Below the pieces are notes generated by a model. That model searched no databases. It was given only the letters and a program-made list of their open reading frames with translations, and had not been told where the DNA came from. Positions 1 to 8,352 of a stretch of 64,000 nucleotides of DNA are shown here, one piece after another. The DNA comes from Limnobacter humi (GTDB lineage Bacteria > Pseudomonadota > Gammaproteobacteria > Burkholderiales > Burkholderiaceae_B): NCBI RefSeq assembly GCF_024518835.1, contig NZ_JANIGO010000002.1, positions 5,522 through 69,521 on the forward strand, in the 5' to 3' direction. The translations under genes were made by a program, and so were the position numbers. Position 1 is the first letter of the stretch, and each line of letters starts with the position of its first letter.

Positions 1-984
1 GGGTTAGGCAACGACAACTTGCTTGGATCCGCAGGCAACGATTCCCTCTATGGCGATGCAGGAGACGACCGCCTGGAAGGCGGGGCTGGAAATGACTATC
101 TGGACGGCGACCTGGGCAACGATACCTACGTGTTTGGCAAAGGCGATGGGCAAGACACCATGGTCGAGGACTACTACGAGACCAACGCCGCACGCGTGAA
201 CACATTGTTGTTCAAGACTGGGGTTCTGCCCACTGAGCTAAACCTGCAGGCTTCAGGTTCAGACCTGGTGATTAAGATCAACGGCACCACAGACCAAATC
301 ACCGTCAGGCAGTTTTTTACGCCAGACGAGGCGAACATCCTTTACAACCCACTGCAGCAGATCAAGTTTGCCGATGGCACCACGTGGAGCCGATCCACCA
401 TCATCAGCAAACACTTGGCAGGGACAACTGGCGACGACTCACTGCACGGCACACAAGCGGCCGACACCATCAACAGCCAGGCAGGCAATGACTACGTGTA
501 TGGTGCCGAAGGCAACGACACCATCCATGGTGGGGATGGTAATGATTATCTGAGTGGAGACGATGGCAATGATTTGCTGACGGGTGGAAATGGCGATGAC
601 TCGCTGTATGGGGGGTTGGGCACCGACCGGCTAGACGGTGGTGCTGGAAATGACTATCTGGACGGCGGCACTGGCAACGATACCTATGTTTTTGGGCGTG
701 GGTATGGCCAAGATGTGATTAACCACTACGACTTAACCACAGGCAAGGTGGACGCCATTTCATTCAACAGTGGTGTTGCTCAGGCCGATATCGTGGTTAC
801 TCGCTTCTACAGCGACTTGGTGCTGGGAATTAAAGGCACCACCGACACCATTCGTGTGAGCAACCATTTTTCAAGCACAGGAAACAATCCGTACGACATC
901 GATAGAGTTACGTTTGCGGATGGTACCTTTTGGGATCAAACCAAAATTAATTCGCTGGTGGTTGGCAGCAGTACTGTGGTTTGA
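1..984 (+). CDS. RTX calcium-binding repeat protein, C-terminal part (5' end outside window)
   Basis: The reading frame is open from base 1 and already codes for GLGNDN-type repeats there, so the TTG at 19 is not the start and the gene begins upstream. Visible are two blocks of nonapeptide RTX repeats (GGxGxDxLx; about residues 5-45 and 145-225 of the visible part), which form calcium-binding parallel beta-rolls outside the cell. Each block is followed by a domain of the haemolysin-type calcium-binding-related kind (SDLVIKINGTTDQITVRQFF and its second copy, SDLVLGIKGTTDTIRVSNHF). Such proteins are usually exported by type I secretion using a C-terminal signal. The protein ends shortly after the second related domain. 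The activity of the missing N-terminal part (adhesin, enzyme or S-layer) cannot be told. Confidence 0.9.
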   Translation, partial: GLGNDNLLGSAGNDSLYGDAGDDRLEGGAGNDYLDGDLGNDTYVFGKGDGQDTMVEDYYETNAARVNTLLFKTGVLPTELNLQASGSDLVIKINGTTDQITVRQFFTPDEANILYNPLQQIKFADGTTWSRSTIISKHLAGTTGDDSLHGTQAADTINSQAGNDYVYGAEGNDTIHGGDGNDYLSGDDGNDLLTGGNGDDSLYGGLGTDRLDGGAGNDYLDGGTGNDTYVFGRGYGQDVINHYDLTTGKVDAISFNSGVAQADIVVTRFYSDLVLGIKGTTDTIRVSNHFSSTGNNPYDIDRVTFADGTFWDQTKINSLVVGSSTVV

Positions 985-1018
985 CACCTTTCCCGTTCAA
1001 TCGCCAAAAGTCAATCCC

Positions 1019-1046
1019 CCCGCTGAACCGATATCCGTTCAGCGGG
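1019..1046 (+). terminator. Hairpin after the RTX gene
   Basis: Perfect 10-bp arms (CCCGCTGAAC / GTTCAGCGGG) with an 8-nt loop lie 35 bases after the RTX stop. There is no T-run behind it, so it is a candidate mRNA 3'-end structure rather than a clear Rho-independent terminator. Confidence 0.45.
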
Positions 1047-1102
1047 CGGTGAATGTTTCATCCCATCGTTTGGAGTACACATTCAGTTTTCTATATTCTA
1101 AA

Positions 1103-1131
1103 TTGACTACGTCCATTGTCAGATATACAGT
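1103..1131 (+). promoter_or_regulatory. Possible sigma-70 promoter for the monooxygenase gene
   Basis: TTGACT and TACAGT are separated by 17 bp in an AT-rich stretch about 50 bases before the ATG at 1182. The -35 is good and the -10 is weak; TATACA with 15-bp spacing overlaps it. Confidence 0.35.
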
Positions 1132-1181
1132 GTTAACCGGATTTCTCTCAGACCATAACAATTCAACGGGACACGAGACAC

Positions 1182-2639
1182 ATGGACAAGCATCAGGTGG
1201 TCATTATTGGCAGTGGCTTTGGTGGGCAATGCGCAGCCATCAACCTCATCAAACGCGGTATCAGCGATTTTGTGATTCTGGAGCGCCGGGAATTCATGGG
1301 TGGTACCTGGTGTCAAAACAGTTACCCGGGTGCCGCCGTCGATGTTCAATCGCCTTTGTATTCCATCTCCCACGAGCCCTATGATTGGTCGCAAATGTTT
1401 GCGGAGCAGGCTGAGCTGGAGGAATACACCAACCACGTGATTGAGAAGTACAAACTGCGTGAAAAAACCCGCACCCAAACCAATGTGGTCAAGGTGGAGT
1501 GGCAAGAAGAATTGAAATGCTGGCGTATTGAAACCGAGCAGGGTGATGCGGTGTATGCGCAAATCCTGATCAATGCATCGGGCCCTTTGAGCACCCCGGT
1601 GATTCCCAATTTCCCAGGGCGTGACACCTTCAAAGGAAAAACATTTCACACCAACAACTGGGACCACAGCTATGACCACCGTGGCAAGCGTGTGGCCATT
1701 ATTGGCAGTGGTGCCAGTGCGGCACAGGTGATTCCCGCCATTGCTGGCGAGGTGGGCGAGCTGCACATTTTCCAGCGCAGTCCGCATTGGGTATTGCCGC
1801 GCCCAGACCGCAGCTTCAAGCCGTGGCAGCGTTCCCTGTTGCGCATCAAACCTGTATACAAGGCGCTGCGCACCGCCATTTATTGGGGGCTGGAAGCCCG
1901 GGTGGTGGGCTTTAAATACTCGCAGACTGCGCTCAAGGTGTTTGCGCAAAACCATGCCCTTAAACACATTGAACAGCAGATCGCCGACCCTGAGCTGCGC
2001 CGCAAGGTGACACCCGACTTCACCATTGGTTGCAAGCGGATTATCCTGAGCAACACGCTATACCCGGCCTACTGTCGGCCAAACGTCACCCTGCATGACA
2101 AAACCGATGGCATTGCCCGTATCACTGAAACTGGTATTGAAACCCAGTCGGGCTCACAGATTGAGCTCGATTTGATTGTGTATTCCACCGGCTATGATGC
2201 CACCGATGGCGTGATTTCCTACCCGGTGAAAGGCCGAGATGGAAAGTCCTTGGGCGAAGTGTGGAAGGAGTTTCCACGCGCTTACCTGGGCACCACGGTA
2301 CCTGGCTTTCCCAACCTGTTCATTGTGACTGGCCCCAACACCGGCATTGGCCACACCTCCGCCATTTTTGTGATCGAGGCGCAGATGAACTACATCATGA
2401 AGAGCATTGATGCGCTTCGAAAAAACAACAAGCAAGTGATTGAGGTAAAACCACAGGCCGAGCATGACTACACGCACATGATTCACACTGAGATGGACAA
2501 AACCGTGTGGAAGACTGGTGGTTGCAACAGCTGGTACCAAAGCAAGAGCGGCCATGTGATTGCCATGTTTCCAGGCTTTAGCTTCACGTACCGACAGCTG
2601 GCGAACAACTTCAAGCCACAGCACCACGTGTTTCAATAA
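1182..2639 (+). CDS. Flavin-containing monooxygenase, Baeyer-Villiger type
   Basis: A 485-residue cytosolic flavoprotein. The FAD-binding GxGxxG motif is at residues 10-15 (GSGFGG), the second nucleotide-binding motif for NADPH at 175-180 (GSGASA), and between them the Baeyer-Villiger fingerprint FxGxxxHxxxW at 150-160 (FKGKTFHTNNW) followed by D. Enzymes of this family insert one oxygen atom of O2 next to a carbonyl, turning ketones into esters or lactones with NADPH. The next gene, 14 bases downstream on the same strand, is an alpha/beta hydrolase, which suits opening of the ester product. The substrate cannot be told from sequence. The length is normal for the CzcO/FMO-like branch. Start at ATG 1182. 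Confidence 0.88.
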   Translation: MDKHQVVIIGSGFGGQCAAINLIKRGISDFVILERREFMGGTWCQNSYPGAAVDVQSPLYSISHEPYDWSQMFAEQAELEEYTNHVIEKYKLREKTRTQTNVVKVEWQEELKCWRIETEQGDAVYAQILINASGPLSTPVIPNFPGRDTFKGKTFHTNNWDHSYDHRGKRVAIIGSGASAAQVIPAIAGEVGELHIFQRSPHWVLPRPDRSFKPWQRSLLRIKPVYKALRTAIYWGLEARVVGFKYSQTALKVFAQNHALKHIEQQIADPELRRKVTPDFTIGCKRIILSNTLYPAYCRPNVTLHDKTDGIARITETGIETQSGSQIELDLIVYSTGYDATDGVISYPVKGRDGKSLGEVWKEFPRAYLGTTVPGFPNLFIVTGPNTGIGHTSAIFVIEAQMNYIMKSIDALRKNNKQVIEVKPQAEHDYTHMIHTEMDKTVWKTGGCNSWYQSKSGHVIAMFPGFSFTYRQLANNFKPQHHVFQ

Positions 2640-2653
2640 TCAGGGTTGTCATC

Positions 2654-3601
2654 ATGAAAAAATGGATTGTTGCTGCACTGGCATTGGCAGGGCTTGCAAG
2701 TTGGGGTTTGAATGCCAACCCGGTGGCGGGGCAGTTGTTCATGCAGTACGGTGGGCAGCTGGAAGCCCGTGTGCATGGCTTTGCTGAAAAAACGGTAACG
2801 GCCACGGGCATTGCCCACCGACTGTATGAAGGTGGCGATGCCAGCAAGCCCACTGTGGTGCTGCTGCATGGTTACAGTGCTGACAAGGATGTATGGCCCC
2901 GTTTTGCTGCGCATCTGGTGAAGGACTACCATGTGGTGATTCCCGACATGGCGGGTCACGGAGAAACTGGCTTTCAGCCTGGCTGGGATTATTCCATCAC
3001 CGCGCAGGCGTCGCGGGTGGTGGCCTTGATGGATGCCCTGGACGTACAGCAATTCCATGTGGTCGGTAACTCCATGGGCGGGTATATTTCTGCCACCTTG
3101 GCAGCCAATTATCCCGACCGTGTGTGGAGTGTGTCGGCACTGGACCCGGCTGGCGTGCAAAGCCCCAAGCCCAGCAAAATGGCACAAATGGTGGCTGGCG
3201 GTCGCAACCCCTTTGAAGTGCAGAGTGCAGAGCAGTTCAAGGAGTTCTACGCCATGACCATGGCCAAACCGCCTTATCTGCCACAGTTTGTGCTCAATGG
3301 CATGGCCAAAACCTACATGGACCGTCGTGATGAATTGGCCACCATTTTCAAGGCGATTCACCAAATGGATGTGCTGGGCAACCGACTGGGTGACATCAAG
3401 GCGCCCATGCTGTTGCTGTGGGGTGCGAAGGATGAGTTGATTGACGTCAGCTCGGTGCCTGTGTGGCAAGCCGGTGTTAAAAACCTGCGCGCGAAAGTTT
3501 ACGACGACCTGGGCCACATGCCGATGGTGGAAGCGCCGGAAGAGTCTGCACGCGATGTGAAGGTGTTCATCGACTCGGTGCAGACTGCTGCCGCGCGTTG
3601 A
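2654..3601 (+). CDS. Alpha/beta hydrolase, probable exported or membrane-anchored esterase/lipase
   Basis: A 315-residue alpha/beta-hydrolase. Residues 1-20 form a hydrophobic signal or anchor segment. The oxyanion HG is at 72-73, the nucleophile elbow GNSMGG has Ser140, and the acid (near WGAKDEL) and histidine (DLGHMP) lie in the last quarter, so the triad is complete. Family members cleave carboxylic esters or acylglycerols. It follows the monooxygenase gene by 14 bases, probably in one transcript, and could hydrolyse esters derived from its products; however, the N-terminal segment predicts an extracytoplasmic position, which argues against direct coupling to a cytosolic enzyme. It ends 7 bases from the convergent thioesterase pair. 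Confidence 0.85.
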   Translation: MKKWIVAALALAGLASWGLNANPVAGQLFMQYGGQLEARVHGFAEKTVTATGIAHRLYEGGDASKPTVVLLHGYSADKDVWPRFAAHLVKDYHVVIPDMAGHGETGFQPGWDYSITAQASRVVALMDALDVQQFHVVGNSMGGYISATLAANYPDRVWSVSALDPAGVQSPKPSKMAQMVAGGRNPFEVQSAEQFKEFYAMTMAKPPYLPQFVLNGMAKTYMDRRDELATIFKAIHQMDVLGNRLGDIKAPMLLLWGAKDELIDVSSVPVWQAGVKNLRAKVYDDLGHMPMVEAPEESARDVKVFIDSVQTAAAR

Positions 3602-3608
3602 TATGGAC

Positions 3609-4016
3609 TCAATCCAGTAAGAGATGAGCCCGTGCCACCGCCACGGGTTTGTCGGGTGATTCTTGCCATGCAGATACCTGCACATTGGCCACTTGCTTGC
3701 CGTGCTTGGTGACCGTGCACACCGCCATCAAGTCCCTAGCAAAGCCAGGCCGCAGGTAATCAATCGAGAAGTCCACTGTTTTTGGAACCGAGTCGGTTTC
3801 CCGAATGCAGATCATGTGCATCAGCGCAGCCATTTCCATGAAGCCCCCAATCAGCCCACCATGCAGCGCGGGCAACTGGTCATTGCCAATGTTGTGGGCT
3901 TGAAAGGGCAAGTGGAATTCCAGTTGCCCGTCCCGAACGTCAATCTGCATGCCGATGAGCCGCGCATAAGGCGACTGGTCCAGCAATTGTTCCAGTTGAT
4001 CGCGTTGGTCCATCAT
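3609..4016 (-). CDS. PaaI-like hotdog-fold thioesterase (second of a pair)
   Basis: A 135-residue protein with the 4HBT/PaaI pattern: the central helix motif LPALHGGLIGGFMEMA followed by the strand DFSIDYLRPG. These enzymes hydrolyse acyl- or aryl-CoA thioesters in the cytosol. I take the ATG at 4016, which overlaps the stop of the upstream thioesterase (ATGA) and has AGGAG eight bases before it. A longer in-frame extension to 4142 lies inside the neighbour and is unlikely. The tandem arrangement suggests translational coupling and perhaps a mixed oligomer. Substrate unknown. Confidence 0.82.
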   Translation of the reverse strand: MMDQRDQLEQLLDQSPYARLIGMQIDVRDGQLEFHLPFQAHNIGNDQLPALHGGLIGGFMEMAALMHMICIRETDSVPKTVDFSIDYLRPGFARDLMAVCTVTKHGKQVANVQVSAWQESPDKPVAVARAHLLLD

Positions 4017-4474
4017 GCGGCTTCTCCTTTGGATGGGTGGCGTCGCATGAAGGTACCCACGCTGTAGGCCACAGGCTGCGGGTTGCCTTCCTGGTAAGCG
4101 GTGGCCCTGGTGAACGCTATATTGCGGGCCAGTCGATAGCATTCGGCCGTGCAGTAAACATCCAAACCCGGTGTGGCGGGCCGCAGGTAATCAATCCGCA
4201 AGTCCAACGTGGGCGTGGCTTCCGGGCTTTCCAGCAACGAGAAAATGGACAGTGCACTGGTGGTGTCGATGAGGGCTGTCATCACGCCGCCGTGCAACAC
4301 GCCGGTTTTGGAGTTGCCAACCAAGCGGTCCTGATAGGGCAGGCGCAGGGTGGCTTTGCCGCGCTCACCCTGCACAAATTCAAGTTTTAAAATAGTGCAG
4401 TGTGGAATGCGGCACAACCATTGGGCAACGCCATCAAACAGCGCCGGGTTATTCACGGGCAGGGGCAGGTTCAT
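4013..4474 (-). CDS. PaaI-like hotdog-fold thioesterase (first of a pair)
   Basis: A 153-residue hotdog thioesterase related to the downstream one: TGVLHGGVMTALIDTTSALS then LDLRIDYLRPA. The N-terminus NLPLPVNNPALFDG from ATG 4474 resembles the usual family start. A GTG at 4543 and an ATG at 4525 in the same frame would lengthen it by up to 23 residues; none of the starts has a strong ribosome-binding site, so the start is uncertain. It is divergent from the TonB-dependent receptor gene, and the 17-bp palindrome at 4552-4568 lies between them. Probable role: CoA-thioester hydrolysis. Confidence 0.8.
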   Translation of the reverse strand: MNLPLPVNNPALFDGVAQWLCRIPHCTILKLEFVQGERGKATLRLPYQDRLVGNSKTGVLHGGVMTALIDTTSALSIFSLLESPEATPTLDLRIDYLRPATPGLDVYCTAECYRLARNIAFTRATAYQEGNPQPVAYSVGTFMRRHPSKGEAA

Positions 4475-4551
4475 GCAGCACAGGGAAATATCGAAACGCC
4501 CGAAGTCTAACACCGGCCGCAACATGGCCCAAGGAGCACCCACTCTACTTG

Positions 4552-4568
4552 TGCGACATCATGTCGCA
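4552..4568. promoter_or_regulatory. 17-bp palindrome, probable operator between divergent genes
   Basis: TGCGACATCATGTCGCA has perfect 8-bp arms around a single C. It lies 64 bases before the receptor ATG and upstream of the thioesterase pair. It is not a Fur- or Zur-type box that I recognise. The regulator is not encoded nearby. Confidence 0.6.
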
Positions 4569-4632
4569 TGGCGTTAGCGGCCGCCAATCCTTAAGCTGTC
4601 GCCACGTTACACCCAACCCGTTTTTTTAAATC

Positions 4633-6717
4633 ATGCCGTTGTTACGCCCCTGGATTTTGGTTTTGTCATCAACCACGCTGTGTACAGTCCACGGCCATGC
4701 TTTGGCTGAGCATGAGCCCAGTCATCAAATGCCGGACGTGGTGGTCAGTGGGGCCAGCGAGCAACCGCTCCTGTCGACGCAGCCCAGCCGGGCGGAGTTT
4801 AAAGTGCGGATTGAGAACACCCCAGGCGGCATTGGCGCGGTGAATCGAGAAGAATTCGAGCAAGGCCGCGTATCCACTTTTGCAGACAGCCTGGGTTATG
4901 CCACCGGTGTGTTTATTCAACCACGATTTGGTGCAGACGAAGCCCGTTTGTCCATTCGGGGTTCGGGTGTTCAACGGACCTTCCATGGTCGGGGTGTTTG
5001 GCTTACCCAAGATGGCATTCCCGTTAATCTGGCGGACGGGTCGTTTGATTTTCAGGCGATTGAACCTTTGGCGGCTGACCACGTGGCGGTGTACCGCGGT
5101 GCCAACGCATTTGGCTTGGGTGTGGCTTCGCTGGGTGGTGCCATCGACTATGTGTCTCAAACAGGTTTGACCGCCCCCAGAGCCGCTGCTCGCATGGAAA
5201 CGGGTTCTTTCGGTTATTTGCGCTCGGCGGTGCAGGGCGCTTTCAAGGACGTTGCCAGCGACGGGTATTGGATGTTGTCCCAATCCCGTCAAGACGGGTT
5301 TCGGGATTTTTCCAAACAAGACAGCGTCAAGCTGGTGGGTAACCTCGGCCGGGTCATCAACCCCGATGTACAAACTCGGTTCTTCATGGCCAGCGCACGC
5401 AGCAATTCGCAACTGCCTGGCAATTTGACTTTGGACCAGATTCAACAAAACCCCCAGCAGGCCAATGCCACCAATGCGGCCCTGCGGCAGCGGCGTGATC
5501 TGAACCTCGACCGGTTTTCCAACCGCACGCGAATCCGCATCGGTGAAGGTGTGTTGGATGTGAATGGGTATGTCAGCAGCAAAGAGTTGTTTCACCCCAT
5601 TTTCCAAGTGATTGAACAGAACAACCTCGATTGGGGTGGGCAATTGAAATACGCTTTGCCGCACACCCTGTGGGGCATGCTGGCCGATACCGCCGTTGGC
5701 CTTGCCTATGGCCGTGGCGTGACGGACAACACCAACCGCGCCAACAATGGGGGTGTGCCGGCAGGGCCGTTGTTGGACCAAAGCCGCCAACGGGCTGAAA
5801 ACCAGTCCTTTTTCATTGAAAACCGCCTCGCGTTGCAATCGGACTTGTTGTGGATTACCGCGCTGCAATTTCAACAATCACAACGCCAGTACGACGGCTA
5901 CAACAGCACCGCCTTGGGCGGCACCGGGCAATTTCTCTCATTTGAGCGGCAATACGGCCAGATCAGCCCACGCGTGGGCATCATCAAAACGCTGGCTGAT
6001 CAGTCGCAGGTCTATGCCAACCTGTCTCGAAGCTTTGAACCCCCGTCGTTTGGTGAGTTGGGTGTCTCGGGCACCGCAGGTCAATTCACCATCAACAATG
6101 CAGCCCAGGACGGTGTTTCCGTGGAGGCGGGTTACCGTGGTGAACAATTGAATTGGGGGTGGGATGTATCGGCTTACTACGCTGAGGTGTACAACGAACT
6201 CATGGCCACTGTTATTCCCGGAACCACCATTTCCAGCACGTTCAATGCACCGGAAACCCATCGCCTCGGCCTTGAATTGGGGTTGCGCTACTCGGCTGGT
6301 GCTTGGACATTCCGAAACAGCACTCTGTTGAACCACTTCCGTTTTGCGTCGGACCCAGATTTTGGCGATGCACGAATTGCTGGCCTGCCAGCGGCAGCCA
6401 CGCGCCTGAGCGCCGAGCGGTTGTGGAACAGTGGTTGGCGAACCAGTCTGTCCATGGATGCAGCTGGCCCGACCTGGGTTGACCACAAAAATACGCTGCA
6501 GGCTCCTGGTTATGGTGTATTCAACGCACGTGTCAGTGTCCCCCTGGGCCTGGGTGCTCAGCCGTCTGCAGAATGGTTTGTGGATGCCCGCAACTTAGGC
6601 GACAAGCGCTATGTGGCCACCACCAGTGTTGTACGTCAATTCAACCCAGCACAGGCAGCCCAGTTTTTACCGGGGGACGGCCGCTCGCTGTACGCCGGGG
6701 TGCAGATTCGCTGGTGA
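4633..6717 (+). CDS. TonB-dependent outer-membrane receptor
   Basis: A 694-residue receptor with a signal peptide (about residues 1-25), an N-terminal plug (RLSIRGSGVQ, GIPVNLADGS, VAVYRGANAFGLG, SLGGAIDYVS) and a C-terminal 22-stranded barrel ending in the terminal aromatic residue (VQIRW) expected for BAM insertion. It belongs to the group annotated as siderophore or ferric-citrate-type receptors, which import iron chelates with energy from TonB. The PepSY membrane protein gene is convergent, 22 bases beyond its end; receptor-PepSY pairs are common in iron uptake. No N-terminal signalling domain is present, so FecIR-type control is not expected. The operator-like palindrome just upstream is the likely control point. 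Substrate not determined. Confidence 0.88.
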   Translation: MPLLRPWILVLSSTTLCTVHGHALAEHEPSHQMPDVVVSGASEQPLLSTQPSRAEFKVRIENTPGGIGAVNREEFEQGRVSTFADSLGYATGVFIQPRFGADEARLSIRGSGVQRTFHGRGVWLTQDGIPVNLADGSFDFQAIEPLAADHVAVYRGANAFGLGVASLGGAIDYVSQTGLTAPRAAARMETGSFGYLRSAVQGAFKDVASDGYWMLSQSRQDGFRDFSKQDSVKLVGNLGRVINPDVQTRFFMASARSNSQLPGNLTLDQIQQNPQQANATNAALRQRRDLNLDRFSNRTRIRIGEGVLDVNGYVSSKELFHPIFQVIEQNNLDWGGQLKYALPHTLWGMLADTAVGLAYGRGVTDNTNRANNGGVPAGPLLDQSRQRAENQSFFIENRLALQSDLLWITALQFQQSQRQYDGYNSTALGGTGQFLSFERQYGQISPRVGIIKTLADQSQVYANLSRSFEPPSFGELGVSGTAGQFTINNAAQDGVSVEAGYRGEQLNWGWDVSAYYAEVYNELMATVIPGTTISSTFNAPETHRLGLELGLRYSAGAWTFRNSTLLNHFRFASDPDFGDARIAGLPAAATRLSAERLWNSGWRTSLSMDAAGPTWVDHKNTLQAPGYGVFNARVSVPLGLGAQPSAEWFVDARNLGDKRYVATTSVVRQFNPAQAAQFLPGDGRSLYAGVQIRW

Positions 6718-6739
6718 TACAGGGTCCACCTGCAGCAGT

Positions 6740-8227
6740 TTAGCCGGGTCGATGCGAACGGCGCACCTTGATCACACCCAACACCGCCAGCAACAACACA
6801 CAGGCCAGTGCAACACTGCCAGTGGCCCAGTTCTGTAAGCCCCGGCCCAGTGGCTGAACAAAGGCCCATTTGTGTAGCCATGAGAAGCTCCAGCGTTCCG
6901 GCCTTTCAAACTGGTGAATCGAGTCGGCTAGCACACCACTTTGCGTGTCGATAAACACGGTGCTGCTCAATGGGGCTTCGAATTCGATTTGCCACACGGG
7001 CAGGCGTTTGTTTCTGAAATCATACTCGGGACCAAAACGGGTGATCAGCCGTGCAGAGCGGATGTTGGCCTCGCTTTGTCCCATGTATCGGGTGGCCAAT
7101 TGGATGGCCAATTGCCTGTCATCCCCGTTCCATGCCTGGCCTGTTTCAGCATTCACGTACAGCGCTGGGCCGGTCACCGGCGCACCATCAAACCGCGCAT
7201 TGCGAATGGCATCGGGCAGAATTGGAATACCGTCGGCTGTGCTCTCAGGTTTAAGGGCCAATCGATACAGCAGTTCGCCATGGGGTGACTCTACAATCGA
7301 AAAACCAGCCAGTTGGAGTCCCCGGGTGGTGTGCGCCCAATCGGCTTGAATATCAAATCGCAATCGGTGAGTCTCAATGGGTGGCGCAGCCACGGTGCGC
7401 ACTTCCACGTTGCTTGACGAATTCATCAGCAGGTGCAGCGCCCCGCTGAACGCCCAGGCGGCCAGTGGCACAGCCAACCCAAGGCCTACCCAGCGGTGAA
7501 GCGCTCGGGGCCAGCCTCGCGGTTTGCGCAGCCGAAGCGTTTTGAAAAAAACCGTCAGCCCGGTACCCGTCATCAGCAAGACAGTGCCCAGCAGCACCAC
7601 CATGGCCGGCCCTCGAACCCAGGCCAGGGGCTCTGGCATCCAGCTCCAAGTGTGCAGCCACTGAAATGCGGTTTGAAGGCGGCGCTTGGTTGGATCGGTG
7701 ACCGCAGCCAATGCGTTGGTTCCGGTGTGCACATAAGCCACCAGGCTATTCGCTTCCGGATACTCCAGTTTGTAAACCGGTAACAATCGGTTTACGGCCG
7801 GGTATTCGGTACTGAATTCGGTGATGAAGGTGGAGCGGGTCGCCATTCGATCGGCAGGCAGTTTCATGTAGTGCCGCACGATGAACGCAGCTTGCGCAAG
7901 GTCCTGTCCAGGAAGCTCTTGGCCCGTGGTCATGTCGAAATAACGCCGGGGTTCCTGGTTGGACTGGGTGACTTGAAGAAGCGGGCGTCCGTCATGGGGA
8001 AGCACCTGAATGAGTTGAGCCTGCTGGATGCCCGCTGTTTTCAGAATACCGGCAATCGACCGGGTGTGCTGCAGTTGCAGCGCCGGTGTGGGCGCGTTGA
8101 ACACCACTTGTTGAATGCCCAGCGCTGTCAGGATGGGATGCAACAAACCGGATAGCCCCCACAGCGTGACGGCGCTGGCAGCCAACCACATGAGGCGGCG
8201 GTGCAGGGCGTAAGCGCGGATTGTCAT
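6740..8227 (-). CDS. PepSY-associated transmembrane protein, possible ferric reductase
   Basis: A 495-residue inner-membrane protein with transmembrane helices near the N-terminus (RLMWLAASAVTLWGLSGLL), in the middle (AMVVLLGTVLLMTGTGLTVF and GLGLAVPLAAWAFSGALHLL) and at the C-terminus (GSVALACVLLLAVLGVI), and large periplasmic loops with PepSY-type segments. PepSY_TM proteins next to TonB receptors are thought to reduce ferric siderophores or handle the released iron, an inference from context here. It is convergent with the receptor gene and starts 125 bases downstream of the MFS gene on the same strand. It ends in a short basic tail (KVRRSHRPG). Confidence 0.8.
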   Translation of the reverse strand: MTIRAYALHRRLMWLAASAVTLWGLSGLLHPILTALGIQQVVFNAPTPALQLQHTRSIAGILKTAGIQQAQLIQVLPHDGRPLLQVTQSNQEPRRYFDMTTGQELPGQDLAQAAFIVRHYMKLPADRMATRSTFITEFSTEYPAVNRLLPVYKLEYPEANSLVAYVHTGTNALAAVTDPTKRRLQTAFQWLHTWSWMPEPLAWVRGPAMVVLLGTVLLMTGTGLTVFFKTLRLRKPRGWPRALHRWVGLGLAVPLAAWAFSGALHLLMNSSSNVEVRTVAAPPIETHRLRFDIQADWAHTTRGLQLAGFSIVESPHGELLYRLALKPESTADGIPILPDAIRNARFDGAPVTGPALYVNAETGQAWNGDDRQLAIQLATRYMGQSEANIRSARLITRFGPEYDFRNKRLPVWQIEFEAPLSSTVFIDTQSGVLADSIHQFERPERWSFSWLHKWAFVQPLGRGLQNWATGSVALACVLLLAVLGVIKVRRSHRPG

Positions 8228-8292
8228 GGTTCAGGCGTTGAAAATGCGAAGCCTGTATTCTCGCTGTTCAGCGTCTGGTTTGGCAGGGCATC

Positions 8293-8335
8293 TCACTGCA
8301 CCGTGTGCGGCATAAAGTCGCAGGTTGTGCAGTGA
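8293..8335. repeat. 9-bp inverted repeat between the MFS and PepSY genes
   Basis: TCACTGCAC and GTGCAGTGA are perfect arms 25 bases apart in the 125-base gap. It may end the MFS transcript or serve as a regulator site for the PepSY gene. There is no T-run on the minus strand. Confidence 0.4.
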
Positions 8336-8352
8336 AATGTATTCAAGAATGC

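Noticed and set aside
19-984. A complete short RTX gene starting at TTG 19
   Set aside because: The frame is open to base 1 and already encodes RTX repeats there; it is a truncated 3' end.
2633-3685. A 350-codon antisense open frame over the alpha/beta hydrolase
   Set aside because: The forward frame has a complete catalytic triad and family motifs; the reverse has none.
4669-5877. A 402-codon antisense open frame over the TonB receptor
   Set aside because: No domain or ribosome-binding site; shadow of the receptor.
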